DNA of 64,000 bases from Daucus carota subsp. sativus. Lineage: Eukaryota; Streptophyta; Magnoliopsida; Apiales; Apiaceae. Positions 43,097 through 55,547 of this stretch are shown here, in pieces. The position numbers were made by a program, and so were the translations under genes. The stretch lies in the NCBI RefSeq assembly GCF_001625215.2, contig NC_030385.2, positions 2,597,135 to 2,661,134 on the forward strand. The letters are read 5' to 3'. Under the pieces are notes generated by a model that saw only the letters and a list, made by a program, of their open reading frames with translations, was not told where the DNA came from and did not search any database. Numbering within the stretch: position 1 is the first letter of the stretch; each line of letters begins with the position of its first letter.

Positions 43097-45069
43097 GCAC
43101 TTTACTCTCAGCTAGCAATTTTTCAGTTGTGGCATGTGGAGATTCCAAAAACTCCAATAGCTTCACAGAAAGATCTTCCTGCAAACAGTTAGCAAATAAT
43201 CAGAACACTGCATCAGTGCATGTAGCATTAGTATCAGCACTTTTTTTGTGAAGACTAACCTTCTTAGAAGAGGCTTTGTTAACTGGTATATTAAGAATAT
43301 CGCAAAAAAACAGCAGTTTATCTTTGACACACCTATCAATCCTCTCCTTAACCTTAATTCTCTGCTTTTCCTGCTATAGGGTAGCAAACAATATACTAAA
43401 CAAGCAACACTACATCAAAGCTCGAAACAAAAACTATAATATGCTTCAAAAGTAACTGCCTTAGGCCAAGGCCAGGAGAAATGTATATATGATCCATGTA
43501 TCAATCTGATACAGCACAAACTAGACATAAATAAAGTCTTAGCAATAAGAAAATGACTACACTCAAAAATACCTCATCTGCATCCCACACAAAGCCAGAA
43601 AATAAACCAATGTTTCGTTTTAATACGTGCACCTGCAATATAATCTTATGATTAATAATAAGCTTCCTCATAATTCATTAAACAAACTTTACAACAATTT
43701 GTATTAGTTGAGAACATGTGCATATAGCCATATACACAAGGCCTATCAAGAGCAAAGAACAATACATTATCAATTTGATTCCTTCCGATAAGAAATATTG
43801 GTGTAGCGCAAAGAAGACTACCTTTATCCTCTTCCCAAAAAGAATGCTATGAAGTATCTTCAAGTTTTCATCAGGTTTTATCTTTGACAGCTTGAAGGCC
43901 ACTGAAATGTTGAACAATATCAAACTGAGAGAAAATTTAAGCTTTTCAAACATTATTAAATAATGCTATATTGTTACAGTTGATAAAAGGGTTGAAAACA
44001 GCAATCAAGAAGCAAAAAATTGGCCACCGGACTTGTACAAGTATATGAAACTTGGTAGTGTATATTGACACCAATTACTTTCTCCAACTCTATCATCAAA
44101 AAACAAGATAAATAGATATTTTCATGTGATGGTATGACTATAGTATATGATTAGAAAAACCTGCGTTCTGATTTCACTTCATTCAATTATATATAAACCC
44201 AACCATTTACCGGTCAGGGCCATAAAGGCATATATAAAATCCTAACAACAGCATGGCATGTTCAATTATCTCTCAAACTATCTACAAATTTTCAGTGCAC
44301 ACAATGGGACAATTAGATTGGTGGGAATAAATTAAAACTGTACGAACATAAAATAAAGACACTAGTCAAGTGCGTTTCATACATGCATAACACCCAAACC
44401 CAATACCATGATCTTTACCGATACAAAATAAATTATACTCAATTGCATAAATATAGAACTCGGATGTCATTTTTACAAGCCAAACTAATGCAATTCTAAA
44501 CATTCAAAATCATCAACAAGCGAATCAAGCCATACCATTCGGAATGTCCTTAAGCGGCATTCCTTTCCCCTACATTTCCACAAAAGAACTCACATTAATT
44601 ACACAAACTTAACAAATCATAATAAAGCAAATCAACTAGTAAATTAAATAAATTCATAAATTCAATCAAATACCTTCTCAATCAACACAGCTTTACCAGC
44701 AGAACTTCTCGAATCCGACATTTCCATATACCTCTCAACTGTCTTTCTCTCCCTACTAGGTCTCTCAATCGGAGTAGCCGGAGCCTCCTTCACGCTCCCT
44801 CGCCTTCTCCGCTTTTTCGCCACAACTTTCTCATCCCCACTCTTCTCCTCCTCTTCATCACAATTCTCCTCCTCCTTTTCCCCATCTTGCTCACCATCTT
44901 CCCCTTCCCCTTCTTCTCCTTCATCGCCTTCCGCCTTTTCGACATCTTTCTCTTCAAGAACCTCCTCTTCCTCCACCAATTTCACATCTTTCTCTCCTCT
45001 CTCCGCACCATTTTCAACTTTCTCAACAACCCTCTTCTCCTCTCCCACAATTCCATTCTCAGACGCCAT
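40425..45069 (-). CDS. DEK-domain chromatin-associated protein, eleven exons
   Basis: Nuclear chromatin-architecture protein of the DEK family (plant DEK1-4 chromatin proteins, not the DEK1 calpain), which binds histones and DNA topology. Minus-strand exons: 44674-45069, 44536-44569, 43822-43901, 43573-43632, 43260-43370, 43101-43178, 42767-42847 (or to 42765), 41392-42092, 40812-40912, 40675-40705, 40425-40579. Order: acidic N-terminus with KKRRRRG; central DEK/SAF-like region ([48 protein letters not shown], then [20 protein letters not shown]); a Lys/Ser/acidic region with four imperfect copies of [18 protein letters not shown]; C-terminal DEK domain ([26 protein letters not shown]) and acidic tail. 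Exons 7 and 8 join in frame only with a donor 2 nt further on, giving 609 aa; otherwise a one-base excess in an A-run shifts the frame. The start is ATG at 45069, two codons into a longer open frame. Confidence 0.88.
43034..43094. repeat. (GA)n microsatellite at a DEK splice donor
   Basis: About 30 uninterrupted GA units, read as (CT)n on the transcribed strand, starting six nucleotides after the exon 6 donor GT at 43100-43099. Intronic. Confidence 0.95.
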
Positions 45070-45415
45070 CAAACAACACTTTCACCACCACAAACAAGAT
45101 TCAAGATTTCGAAAATTGAATCTTCTGGGTGGCCGGAAAATGGGATTTGAAGAAAACAGTCAAAAGGGTCGTCAAGAAACCCTAAAAGATTGAATCTTGG
45201 GGCACGAGAGAGATGGGGTTTTGGGTAAATTGGGAAGAGAGACAGAGTATATAAGAGAGAGACAGAGTGAGAGACGGCAGCTTTGTATTACAAAATCTGG
45301 GAATTTTTAGTGAGGCGGGTTATTTTTGCTTTTCAAACTTTTCGTTCCAAATATTTGCGCGGCATGGTGTATCAAAATTGGTTGTTATAAATCCAAATTA
45401 ATGCTCTCTATCTGG

Positions 45416-46142
45416 TAGGGATGGGCATCGGGCCCTTCGGGTCGGGGATTGCTATACCCGGCCCCGATCCCCGAATCCAAACTCAATCCCCATCCCCGGC
45501 CCGATCCCCATCGGGGATTATTTTTCGATCCCCATCCCCAGCCCGATCGGGATTCGAGTATACCTGCGGGGATTCGGGGATTTTTAATTTAAGCTAAAAT
45601 TTCTATTTAAATACTTAAATTCATAATTACGATTAGTTTCTAATATGTCTAATTAATACCTAATCATTTTAATAAACAGATCTTCAATGATTTAATTATG
45701 ATCTTTTTAGTTTTAAGACTCATATTAATAGAAATAAATATTAAAATTTATTTCAATAAATTTAATTATATTAAAGAGGTATATAAACATGTTAATATAT
45801 GATTATAAACATGTGAAAATTCATGACTGAAGTTGATCTAAAGAGGTATATAAACATGTTAATAAATGATTATAATATATATGTATATATTTATATTATA
45901 TATATATAATATATAATATAATAATCGGGTCGGGGATCGGGTCGACAATCGGGGGAAATCGGGTCGGGGTTCGGGGATCGGGCCGGGGGAATGTGAAAAA
46001 CCGTACCCGACCCGATCCCCGATTTTTTTTCAAAGTCATCCCCGATCCCCGGCCCGTACTCGAAAAAATCCCCGAATCCCCGCACTATTCGGTGCGGGGA
46101 TCGGGTCGGGATCGTGCGGGTCGGGATTAATGCCCATCCCTA
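45416..46142. mobile_element. Non-autonomous hAT element (TAGGGATGGGCA ends)
   Basis: Terminal inverted repeats TAGGGATGGGCAT / 'atgcccatccc ta', 8-bp flanks CTATCTGG (45408-45415) and GTATCTGG (46143-46150) differing at one base. G+C-rich subterminal arrays of 'cgggtcggggatcggg' at both ends enclose an AT-rich centre. No transposase frame. A relative with a perfect 8-bp duplication is at 54149-54819. Confidence 0.85.
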
Positions 46143-46150
46143 GTATCTGG

Positions 46151-49100
46151 CCTGATTTAAATATATAATTTCGAAATTTCAGATTGGAATCAAGGATTAA
46201 TAAACACAAATCAACAGTCGAATTATTATAGAAATTGTCGAGGATGACAAATTTTTATATAAAATGTATTTAGATGTCCTTCTAAAATTTCTGGCTTTTC
46301 TTTTTTGTCAAAAAAAAAAAAGATGTACTTCTAAAATCTCTGATTCGGTCTCTCCGACCATTTTAAATTTTTCTCAAATAATATATTATAGAATAAATAA
46401 AATTAATATACCAAATACTATTATTATATCATATAGTTATATAATACTTGATTTCAAATCAATTTATTTTTAAAATTAATTATTGGTCATCTGATTATTT
46501 CATAATCAGCACTTTGACAAATTGATTCTGATGATTAAACTTCACAAACATACTTATAACTGACGAGTAATATAATTTATATCTAATAAATAATAATATA
46601 TTAAGATCAATATATAATATAATAAATGAATAAATATGTCATTACTTACAAAAATAAATGTATTTATTGTTTTTTTAATTAATAGATTAGGGTTGATAGA
46701 AAAAAGGAGCGAAATATTTTTTTTGTTTATACAATTTTAATGTCTAAACTTTTGAATCATAGAAAATACATTCTATGAAAAAAATAGTAATAAAGAGAAT
46801 AGTTGTCAAAAAATTAGGTTATAATATGTTGAGTTAAAAAATGCTAATCGATGATATTCATGTGAGTTTAAAACAGTGATACAAATATAATCTAATTTAA
46901 ATATATGGAAAAAGTTAGGTAAATTCATGCTAAAGATAAATATTTATGTTATATCTATAATAAAACTAAAAAGAAATATTATATTAATAATACTAAAGTA
47001 TAATAACTATTTAAAGATTTAATGAGTTTGTTTATAAATTGTGAAGTTAGCTGTTATATAAAATTTCAAAAAACTACTAAACTGGTCAAAATTATATGTA
47101 TATAATTTGAACGATTCGACTTAAAATAATATTTAGATTTTGAGTATTTGTTTCCGAGTACTAAGTTATGTGAAGACCATCATTCTTTGGAGTATTGGAG
47201 TCCCGCATCCTACCATCCATCTTGTTCTAATCTAGGAGCTTATTAACCAATCTAATTAGAAAACTCCCTCAACAAGAAACATTTGTGTACATATAGTACA
47301 TGTACGTTGTATAACTTCTCCTGTAACGGTTAGTTTTAAACTACACCGCCATTTTAGGGAGCGGTTTTTCCGATAAATCCTTGCAAGTTTTATGTTTATC
47401 GAATTGATGTCCATGTAATCTGTAATTGTAATTTTTCATAAATTCCGTTAGGGTATCAGTAATTGACTTACAGGCCTTCATCTTTACTCTAATTTCCAAA
47501 TGGCTGTTCGAAAAAAGCATAATTAAACAATACGAAAACTGAAAGGTTAGTTCTTTCACATATGAATTAGGATGAATCAAACTTGAACTCATATCTTGCA
47601 GTTTCCCAATAAGGCATTTCTTGTAGATGGTTCTTCAATTTATCAGTATGTTATGCACTCTATCCGCGTTGACAACCTTATCCCACGAAATTCTGGATAT
47701 TAATTTGGGGCGATAGTCAAGAACATCAATTGATTGATAATGGTTGATGGAAAGTTCTGAATTACAGTAGTGTGTAAAGTACTGTTTATACGAAATGCTA
47801 TACGGAGGTTATATATAATTATTTAAATTTTAAAAATTTGCTAGTTGTCCTTCACATCTACCATTGATTTTTGTTTTAGTTCAAAGGTGTAAGATATGAT
47901 CTCCAAATAATTCAATATAATAATACTCTAAAGAGCCCAACTCTTGTTTCAGAGTGCTCTAAAAATATCACAGATTCTTCACAGATTCTTCATAAATTGA
48001 GTTAAAATCGTAAATTGTTTTAACCCCACTCTACATTGTACTTTGTTGTGTATAACACAATACACACACAGACACGTATAAGAATATATTTAGGTGACAT
48101 ATATACAAATTGGAATCAGTTAAACAAGTAATCACATAATTAAAAAACAATTAATTACTATTTATTATTATATGCTTCATCTCACAAATTTACTGATAAA
48201 ATAGTTCATATTCAATACTAATCATCCATCACACCAAATATATGCATATCATATTCGTATATTCATTAATATATTAATAAAACCCAACCGATTTTATAAT
48301 GTTCTCGATATCATGATCATATCAATTCAATTTAATTTAACTCGAAAATAAATAATCAAATAATTCTATAGTAGTTATTCGAATATAAATATAGATGTGA
48401 GTTCCTAGCACACTACATATATTTTAATTTAAAAAAAGGACAAACAATATTATTAGTTAATAATATATCTAAGTTTCGGTGAAACCTTATTATTTAATTT
48501 ATGCGCAATCAACAAAAACATTTCCACATAAATAATTAAAGCATAAATGGAATTTAAATTAATAAATTATTGATTATTAATATTATTATTTATCATGATT
48601 ATTATGAAGATATTAGATATTAAAATTTAATTTATTAATATTTTAGTTTTCTAAATTTTCACGAGTTCGGCCAAACATCCCAAATTCGCTCCCCTCCACC
48701 CATCTTCTCTCCTCCCCCTCCATGGCTCCATCTCTCTCTTACATCACCATGACTCCATAAATGTCATCTTTTTCGGCGTCAACACATTACACAACCCTCG
48801 AAATCCTCCTCTATCCTTGATTCCTTACACCTCTTTCCACCATTTCACCACCATTTTCCACTTTCCTTCACCTTCAACCATCCCCATTTTCATTCCTTCA
48901 TGGCTTCGCTATCACCGCTGGCCACCAAACTCTTTCACCACCATGACTTACCCTCACTTCAGGTTCCCACCTTCTCCTCTTCTTCCTTTCCCCTCCCGCT
49001 GCAACTATTTGCAGGAATCCACATATATGACGAATAATATGAGTATTCACCTAAATACATATATAACAAAATTTTCAATATCTCACAAACTCGGAAAATA

Positions 49101-50434
49101 AATAAATAAATAAATTTAAAAATTCAACAAATTGGAGAAAAATATAAAAATTTATTCCACTTTTTCAGGAAAATCATTGATACGATAATAAGATAATTTC
49201 AAAAAAATATGGGTTGTAAGTATAAACTAGGATTCATGCATCTGTTCTCTACTTGCATCGCAGTGATTAAGGTTAATTTCCAGTTTGATGTTGATACATT
49301 TAATATCATAAAACATAGCACCATGATTCAATTGAATGAAAAAGTGGTTTCAGCACTTAGATTATAACTAGCCATAATAATCTTATATGGGCTCGAAAAT
49401 GGGTCTTTGAAGGGACAGATGCGCCACTTGAGGATGAGCCCTATAATGATATAGCCAGGTAGGCTTCCAGTATGGGCCTATGGGGAACCGAATCACACAC
49501 TAGGAGACAGATATCGGCAGGTGTCGAGCACGATATATGAAAAAAGAGATTGTTAGAATATGTCCTCAATCGGTTGTGAAAGTGGCAGAAAGTTAGAATT
49601 GAAGCCAACTAGATAACTTCATTAGTATTAGGTATTTTGAAAGATGTCCACACAAAAAAAAACACGTGCGAGCTCGGGCCAAAGTGGATAATATCATACT
49701 ATCATGGAGATAGGCACACTTGGCATGCCCAACAATTATTACTTAAATTATAAAAATTGATAATGGAAACCTTATTTGATTATTATAAATTTACTATTAA
49801 ACTAATAACTTCCAACATTATAATAAATTCACAAACTTATCATTACAGCTTATATTAATAAAATCTTTGTGTATCCAAAATATATAAAAGAAATATGGTT
49901 ACATTTAAAGAATCATTCAGTTCCAAAGCACTATAGATCAGGTTATATCTATATCAATAATATATTACCATCTCAGAAAATCTAAATATTATCTATAAGA
50001 TTATATAAAGGGTCGTGTGTCTATGGTCGTAGCCATTGTTCACTAAATCTGGTTTTAAGATAGTGTGTAAAAGGTAATATGATCTGCTTCCTCCAACTGT
50101 AGCCGACTGATGATTATGAATTTTAAGCTAATATCAAATTATATGTATAACTATTCTGTGACATTCATATTGAAAAGATTCGTGGATCTAGGTATTGTAT
50201 AATCATCTATCTTCGATTAATTAAACATTCTTATTGTTGTAATTGTAATTTTAGTGGCATATAGATGCATTTCACTTTTATCAACAATAAAAAGAGTAAT
50301 TGTACTAATTTAACATTATACTTATTACTTGGATTTTCAAAGCATTGCATATGCATTGATTTGTAACTATTGATTTGCATGAAAATAAAACTAAAGATCG
50401 GTTAACATATATAGTTTTTTAAAGCGAGGAATAT
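46151..50434. other. Long AT-rich intergenic region, no gene recognised
   Basis: 4.3 kb with no supportable gene, RNA or complete element. 48660-49040 is unusually pyrimidine-rich ('ctcccctccacccatcttctctcctcc', 'tttcaccaccat'), and its ORF at 48817-49101 is low complexity. 49390-49740 is less AT-rich and may be an old repeat, but no family words could be identified. Confidence 0.45.
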
Positions 50435-50938
50435 ATGGCTAAGAAGATTGAAAGTTCCAAGAAAAAGAAATTGTCTGCACTTGTCGTAGATGATTCTAGC
50501 GTCTGCAGGACGGTTCATGTTGCATGCCTTAGAAGGCATGACTTTGAAACCTATGTTGTTGAAAATGGTAGGGAAGCAGTTGATCTTATCCGTTCCGGAG
50601 AACAGTTTGATGTCATTTTTATGGCTGTGGAGATGCCAGTTTTGAATGGTATTCAGGTTAGTCAAATTACACACACTAGGATTGTTGAAGCATTAAAGAA
50701 TACAAATAATACTCAAATATTATTTTCATGATGATAAATATATATAATTTCATTTCAGGCTACTAGGGAATTGCGTGGAATGGGAGTGAAAACCATGATT
50801 GTTGGAATAGACTGTGATTTAGGATATCTCGGTGAACATCCTATAATTGCTGGCATGGATCGTATGTATGAGAAGCCCATGACACAAGAGATCGTCATAT
50901 CTGTTCGTCAAGCGCTTCTAAACAACTACAATATTTAG
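50435..50938 (+). CDS. Small receiver-domain protein (type-C response-regulator-like) lacking the phospho-Asp
   Basis: A stand-alone receiver domain like the type-C response regulators of two-component (cytokinin-type) phosphorelays such as ARR22/ARR24. Exons 50435-50656 and 50759-50938, with a 102-bp GT-AG intron, give 133 aa. The acidic pair is present (LVVDDSS, D19 D20) and so is the conserved Lys (YEKPMT, K113). The phosphoacceptor position in FDVIFMAVEMPVLNG is Ala64, where the family has Asp (LMDxEMP). The switch Thr/Ser of VGVT is Asp92 (IVGID). It should therefore not accept phosphate from a histidine phosphotransfer protein; it could act as a phosphate-independent partner. Frame and splice sites are intact, which argues against a simple pseudogene. 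N-terminus is Lys-rich. Function is inference. Confidence 0.85.
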
Positions 50939-52002
50939 ACATTTATGAATTCAATATGTATCAATGTTATAATATTATAAACAAAGTCTTCATCTGGTTC
51001 CTTATAATTCTAATATATATAATTTTGTTTATGATATTTTAAGTCAATTGCAAAAATCATATTAAAATACCTAACATATTATCACATTATGAAATATAGA
51101 AACTTGGGAAAATATAATTGTTATAACCCTTTGGTATGAGTTGAAATTGAGAATTTTATGAAGATCATGTTTTGATACAAGAAAAGTATTTACATGACAC
51201 TTAAAATATGTGTACAAACAAAATGAAAATGATAAGAAAATGAGTGGTTAACTCGCAAACTCATAACTAAGGATTCCAAAATCTTGAGGAAAATCTATAC
51301 TTTAAAGAAAAAGGACAGCCACCTTAGTAGAGAAATTGATCAAGAATCCTTTACAAGATTTTAAGTTCAAATATGAGTCTATAATTTTAATTAAATAAAA
51401 ACCTTTAAAAGTTTCATTTATGGTAGAAAATTAAGTTCCTTATTGAAACCATTTATATGAAGTTTTTCTATCATCAACAAGATTTGATTATAAAACAAAT
51501 AGATAACAAGTATTTAAACTTGATTAAAATGTGGCCTATGTAGGATAATTGACCTAAGAATAACTAAGGTGCACTATTTCTTTACTCCACAATACTTATT
51601 CTTTGTGATCAAATTTCTATTTGTCGTTCAAGTATATCTCTTTTCTAATCGCATTGATCTGCCTTTGTTCTTAGTAATTCCACTACGAAGTACTTTAAAA
51701 TAATTTGGTCGAAAAAGATATTGTGCCCCTTTAGCTAAACTTATTTTTCAAAAATAAAGGTTTATTTTTGTGCTAAATAACGAATATAAAAAAATTTCTT
51801 AACATTAATATCTATAACAATATACATTTTTAAAAAAGAATAAACTCTTAAATTTGAAAAAAAAAATGTCTAAACAAGCCCATTATTAAAGCACCTCAAA
51901 CCAGTCCTTTTTAACATATTTAAAGGATAATAGTTCACTTTTATAAATTATCTCTTGCAATAAATATAGTATTAAAAGATTATAATCCTTGAAATTAATA
52001 AG
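50939..52002. other. Intergenic, nothing recognised
   Basis: AT-rich sequence after the receiver-domain gene with no further gene or element that I can support. Confidence 0.5.
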
Positions 52003-52724
52003 TAGGGGTGTCAAACGGATAAAACAGATACGGATTTGCTCATATCTGTATCCGTATCCGCTTACTCAAAATCGGATCCGGATCCGGATACGCAAATTTT
52101 AGAATAAAAAGATCCGTATCCGTATCCGGACGGATATTATCCGGATACGGATAATATCCGTATCCGCTTTTTCAAACATCACCAAAAATCAAATATACAT
52201 TCTGAGATTAATTAGAAAAACATATTTTGAACCGTTCAACAGCAAATGTATACCCAATCAGAAATTAATAACATACTTCAACAGAAGTTTGGGCATTCAG
52301 GCCAACTATTTCGAACAAAATATTAATTTTAACAACTTAAAATCACAAAACAACACTATTTGCAACAATTTTAAAAAGAAAAAGTTTGATGAAGATAGTT
52401 CCATTTTCTCCATTTGCAAGATACTTAATGTTTCTTTTTTTTATTTTAAATATTAATTCTTTTTCAAAATTTATATGATAAAATAAAAATATAAGTAAAT
52501 AATAAATTTATATAAATATTATTATATCCATATAATAATAATTTCGGATACGGATATTTCGGATACGGATTCGCCTATATCCATATCTGTATCCGCAAAC
52601 CCCGGATTCGAATACGGATAATATCCGTTTTATTCTGGATACGGATTATATCCGTTTTTTTCCGGATACGATAACGGATTTTTCGGACGGATATCGGATC
52701 TTTCGGATTTTTTTGACAGCCCTG
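52003..52724. mobile_element. Non-autonomous hAT element (TAGGGGTGTCAAA ends)
   Basis: Ends TAGGGGTGTCAAACGG and 'ttttgacagccctg' are inverted repeats, flanked by identical 8-bp TTAATAAG at 51995-52002 and 52725-52732. Subterminal arrays of 'ggatacggat/atccgtatcc' occupy both ends around an AT-rich middle. No transposase. The perfect target duplication suggests a relatively young insertion. Confidence 0.9.
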
Positions 52725-52732
52725 TTAATAAG

Positions 52733-53639
52733 GAAGAATCAATATACTTATAGAAAGGAGAAGCGAGGGGTGTGTAGGTGGCGCCTCTCAGATTACTCCA
52801 TTTTATTTTTCTAATATTCTGAAATTTTTGGATGAAAAATATCAAAAATAAGAACTATCTTTTTCAATTTGGGAGATATTGGAAGCAAGTTTTAAAACTA
52901 CCTTTTTCAAAATATAAAAAATAAAATTTACCTACTTTTTTTAGTATCAAAATTATTAGAAGAAAGTTTCAAATTATGATTTTAATTTTAAACAAATCAA
53001 AAATAAAAATTACCTTTTTTAGTTTCGTATATATTGGAAGAAAGTTTCAAAACTACCCTTTTTAATATATCAAAAATAAAAAGTACCGACCTTAATAAAT
53101 ATCAAATCAGAATTTGAAACTTCTTTTCGATTATTTTGATACCGAAAAAGACTTACTTTTCCTCCAAAACCATAACCATATTTTTGGAAAAGTGTATATC
53201 AAAAACAGAAAATATTTTTGATAAGCCGGTCTTTTCTCAAATCAACCCCTATAAATTGAAGTCAAACATCATAAAATTTAACATAAACAAATTTTTTGTG
53301 CCTATTTATTTTCTCCATCTAATACAATAATGAGTTACATTATACTAGAGTTTTGAATGACGATAGAGATGATTGGCTAATTACAGTAAGAGTTTGTTAG
53401 ATGTGGAGTCACCAAATCCAAACACGGGAGTCTTAACATGATATTGATGAATGAAAAGGTCAATGAATTAATGTTAGTGATATATGTTTGTTGGTTATTT
53501 TTTTATAATATTTGTTTTGTTTATCATACATGTTTGTTATTGTTAATTTTATATGGTTTACTTTGTATACACACAAATATTATTCATGTAACACTTTCAT
53601 AATATCTGTTTCATCGGTTCAAACACTTTTTAAGTGAAG
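52733..53639. other. Intergenic, nothing recognised
   Basis: AT-rich with recurrent phrases ('ttggaagaaagtttcaaaactacc', 'aaaaataaaaattacc') repeated three to four times between 52850 and 53080, which suggests an old local repeat. No gene. Confidence 0.45.
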
Positions 53640-53649
53640 GTTGTTTATA

Positions 53650-54895
53650 GGGTTTTATATCAAATTGTCCACCTGTTATGTCAAAATATCTCATTTGACC
53701 CACCCATCTCATCGGGGACTCATTTAAGCCATTGGAACCCAAGTATATATCATTTCACCCACATCAATATTCATACCTCTTTAATTAATCATTTATCAAA
53801 AATTAACCTTTTAACTTTTTACTATAAAACCACTTCGACTGCTTTCATAATTGTGTCTATTATTTATCAAAATATTTTGAAAATTCCTAAAGCGACATAG
53901 CTATGTGGTTAAAAAAATACATAGCTAGAAATATATACATATTTATGTGATCACCCTAGCTATGTTGCTTTATAAATTCTAAAATTATTTTGATAAATAT
54001 TTTAGACAATTATGAAAGTGCTCGAAGTGATTTCGTTGTAAAAAGTTAAACGGTTAATTTTTTTTTATAAATGATTAAATAAAGAGGTATGAATAGTGAT
54101 GTGGGTAAAATGATATATATATTTGGTTTAGAGTGGCTTAGATGAGTCTAGGGATGGGCATTCACCCCGCCCCGCTCGACCCTGATCCGATCCCCGCCCC
54201 GTTCGGGTCGGGGATTCGGGAAATTTTTCGGGGGCGGGGCGGGGATCGGGTAAAGTTTTATTAAAAATTCGGGGATCGGGGCGGGGTCGGGGATTCGTGT
54301 CTCCCCGCCCCGATCCCCGACCCCGATTGTGTATATATAAAAACAATAATATGTTTACATATATTATACTAAATAAATAATTAAAAAAAGATTGTTTATA
54401 TAATATTATTAAAATTAAAAAATAATCTTTATTTTTATTGGTTGATTATAATTATATTTGTAATATAATATATTTTGTAATCTTAAAATTATCTTTTATT
54501 TATATTATAAATCAATTTTAATATGATTTGATGTTGAAAATATGAGATAATATCATTTTATTAGTATATTAGGAGTTAGTATTTTGTTTTCTTTATTAAA
54601 AAGTATATTATATAACATAAAGTCATTATTTTTTTATTAAAAAAAATTAAATTTCCCGAATCCCCGCGGGGATCTCCGTTTCCCGTTCGAGGCGGGGATC
54701 AGGGAGGAAAAAAATCCCCGTTCGGGGTTCGGGGCGGGGTCGGGGGTGGGGTTGGAATTTGGGGATCGGGGGCGGGGATAGCACTCCCCGACCCCGAAGT
54801 GCCCCCGCGCTCATCCCTAGATGAGTCGCCGGTGAGATGAGTGGGTCAAGTGAGATATTTTAACGTAATGAATGGCCAATTTGATATAAAAACCC
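53650..54895. mobile_element. Mutator-type MITE (GGGTTTTATATCAAA ends), split by a hAT element
   Basis: Terminal inverted repeats of about 70 bp start GGGTTTTATATCAAATTG and end 'caatttgatataaaaaccc'. Flanks are 10-bp GTTGTTTATA (53640-53649) and GTTGTTTACA (54896-54905), the length expected for Mutator-like elements. A complete sister copy is at 60018-60563. Removing the nested element at 54149-54819 leaves about 570 bp, the size of that sister. Confidence 0.85.
54149..54819. mobile_element. Non-autonomous hAT element (TAGGGATGGGCA family) nested in the Mutator-type MITE
   Basis: TAGGGATGGGCATTC at the left, 'gcgctcatcccta' at the right, and perfect 8-bp GATGAGTC at 54141-54148 and 54820-54827. 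G+C-rich subterminal 'cccgccccgatccccg' arrays and an AT-rich centre as in the copy at 45416-46142. Confidence 0.9.
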
Positions 54896-54905
54896 GTTGT
54901 TTACA

Positions 54906-55547
54906 CAGTATTACAAAAATAAAAGTCATTGCAAGTAAGAGTTGTTATGGACCGCTATCCCATGGATTTAAATTGATATTCTTACGAACAACCAATCCAA
55001 AGAAATTGGAGGATAGAGTCACTAATATACCCCTGCATGGATTTGAGTTCATACAACCCGGCATGATTAATGTTCGTATTCATGATAAGGATATATTCTG
55101 AGGTATTTTTTTTATACAAAATATTATTAATATTAATTACATGTAGAAATTTATTTTTATTTTTTCGCTCATGAATTATAATCCAATTTTATAATTTTAT
55201 GTAATAATATTGGTATTGCATCGAGATGTTTATAATACAAAATTTATTTTATTCTACAAATGTTAATTTTGAATCATTAATATAATTTGTATAGGGCGCC
55301 GCAAATTTACTTTTTTTTACAAATATTAATTTTGAATTATTAATATAGTTTTTAAGACTGCCGCAACGAGTAGCTTTTCAACTAGTTAGACTGTAATCAC
55401 AAACAAACATTGACCAGGAATACACTTAAATCTCCGGTACAAAAAGGGGAAACAAGAGGTCTCTAAACTCTAAGTTTTACACAGAAAACATTAATGCCCT
55501 TGACCATATATTCTTGAATATCTTCAAGTAGACTTCCCCCTGCACAA
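54906..55547. other. Flank with one unexplained open frame
   Basis: The open frame ending at 55101 reads CYGPLSHGFKLIFLRTTNPK and then PLHGFEFIQPGMINVRIHD, of protein-like composition, but has no recognised family and no splice context; its start lies inside the MITE end. 55430-55547 (minus strand) has an acceptor-like 'cattgtgcag' and could be 3' sequence of the HVA22 gene. Both uncertain. Confidence 0.3.

Noticed and set aside
42994-43251. Plus-strand frame with a long Arg-Glu repeat, and the minus-strand Ser-Leu repeat frame
   Set aside because: Both are produced by the (GA)n microsatellite in a DEK intron.
45891-46085. Gly/Pro/Asp-rich frame on the minus strand (and 54128-54346)
   Set aside because: Translation of the CGGGGATCGGG subterminal arrays of hAT elements.
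48817-49101. 94-codon plus-strand frame rich in Pro, Ser, Phe and His
   Set aside because: Low-complexity translation of a pyrimidine-rich tract, with no domain and no splice or promoter context.
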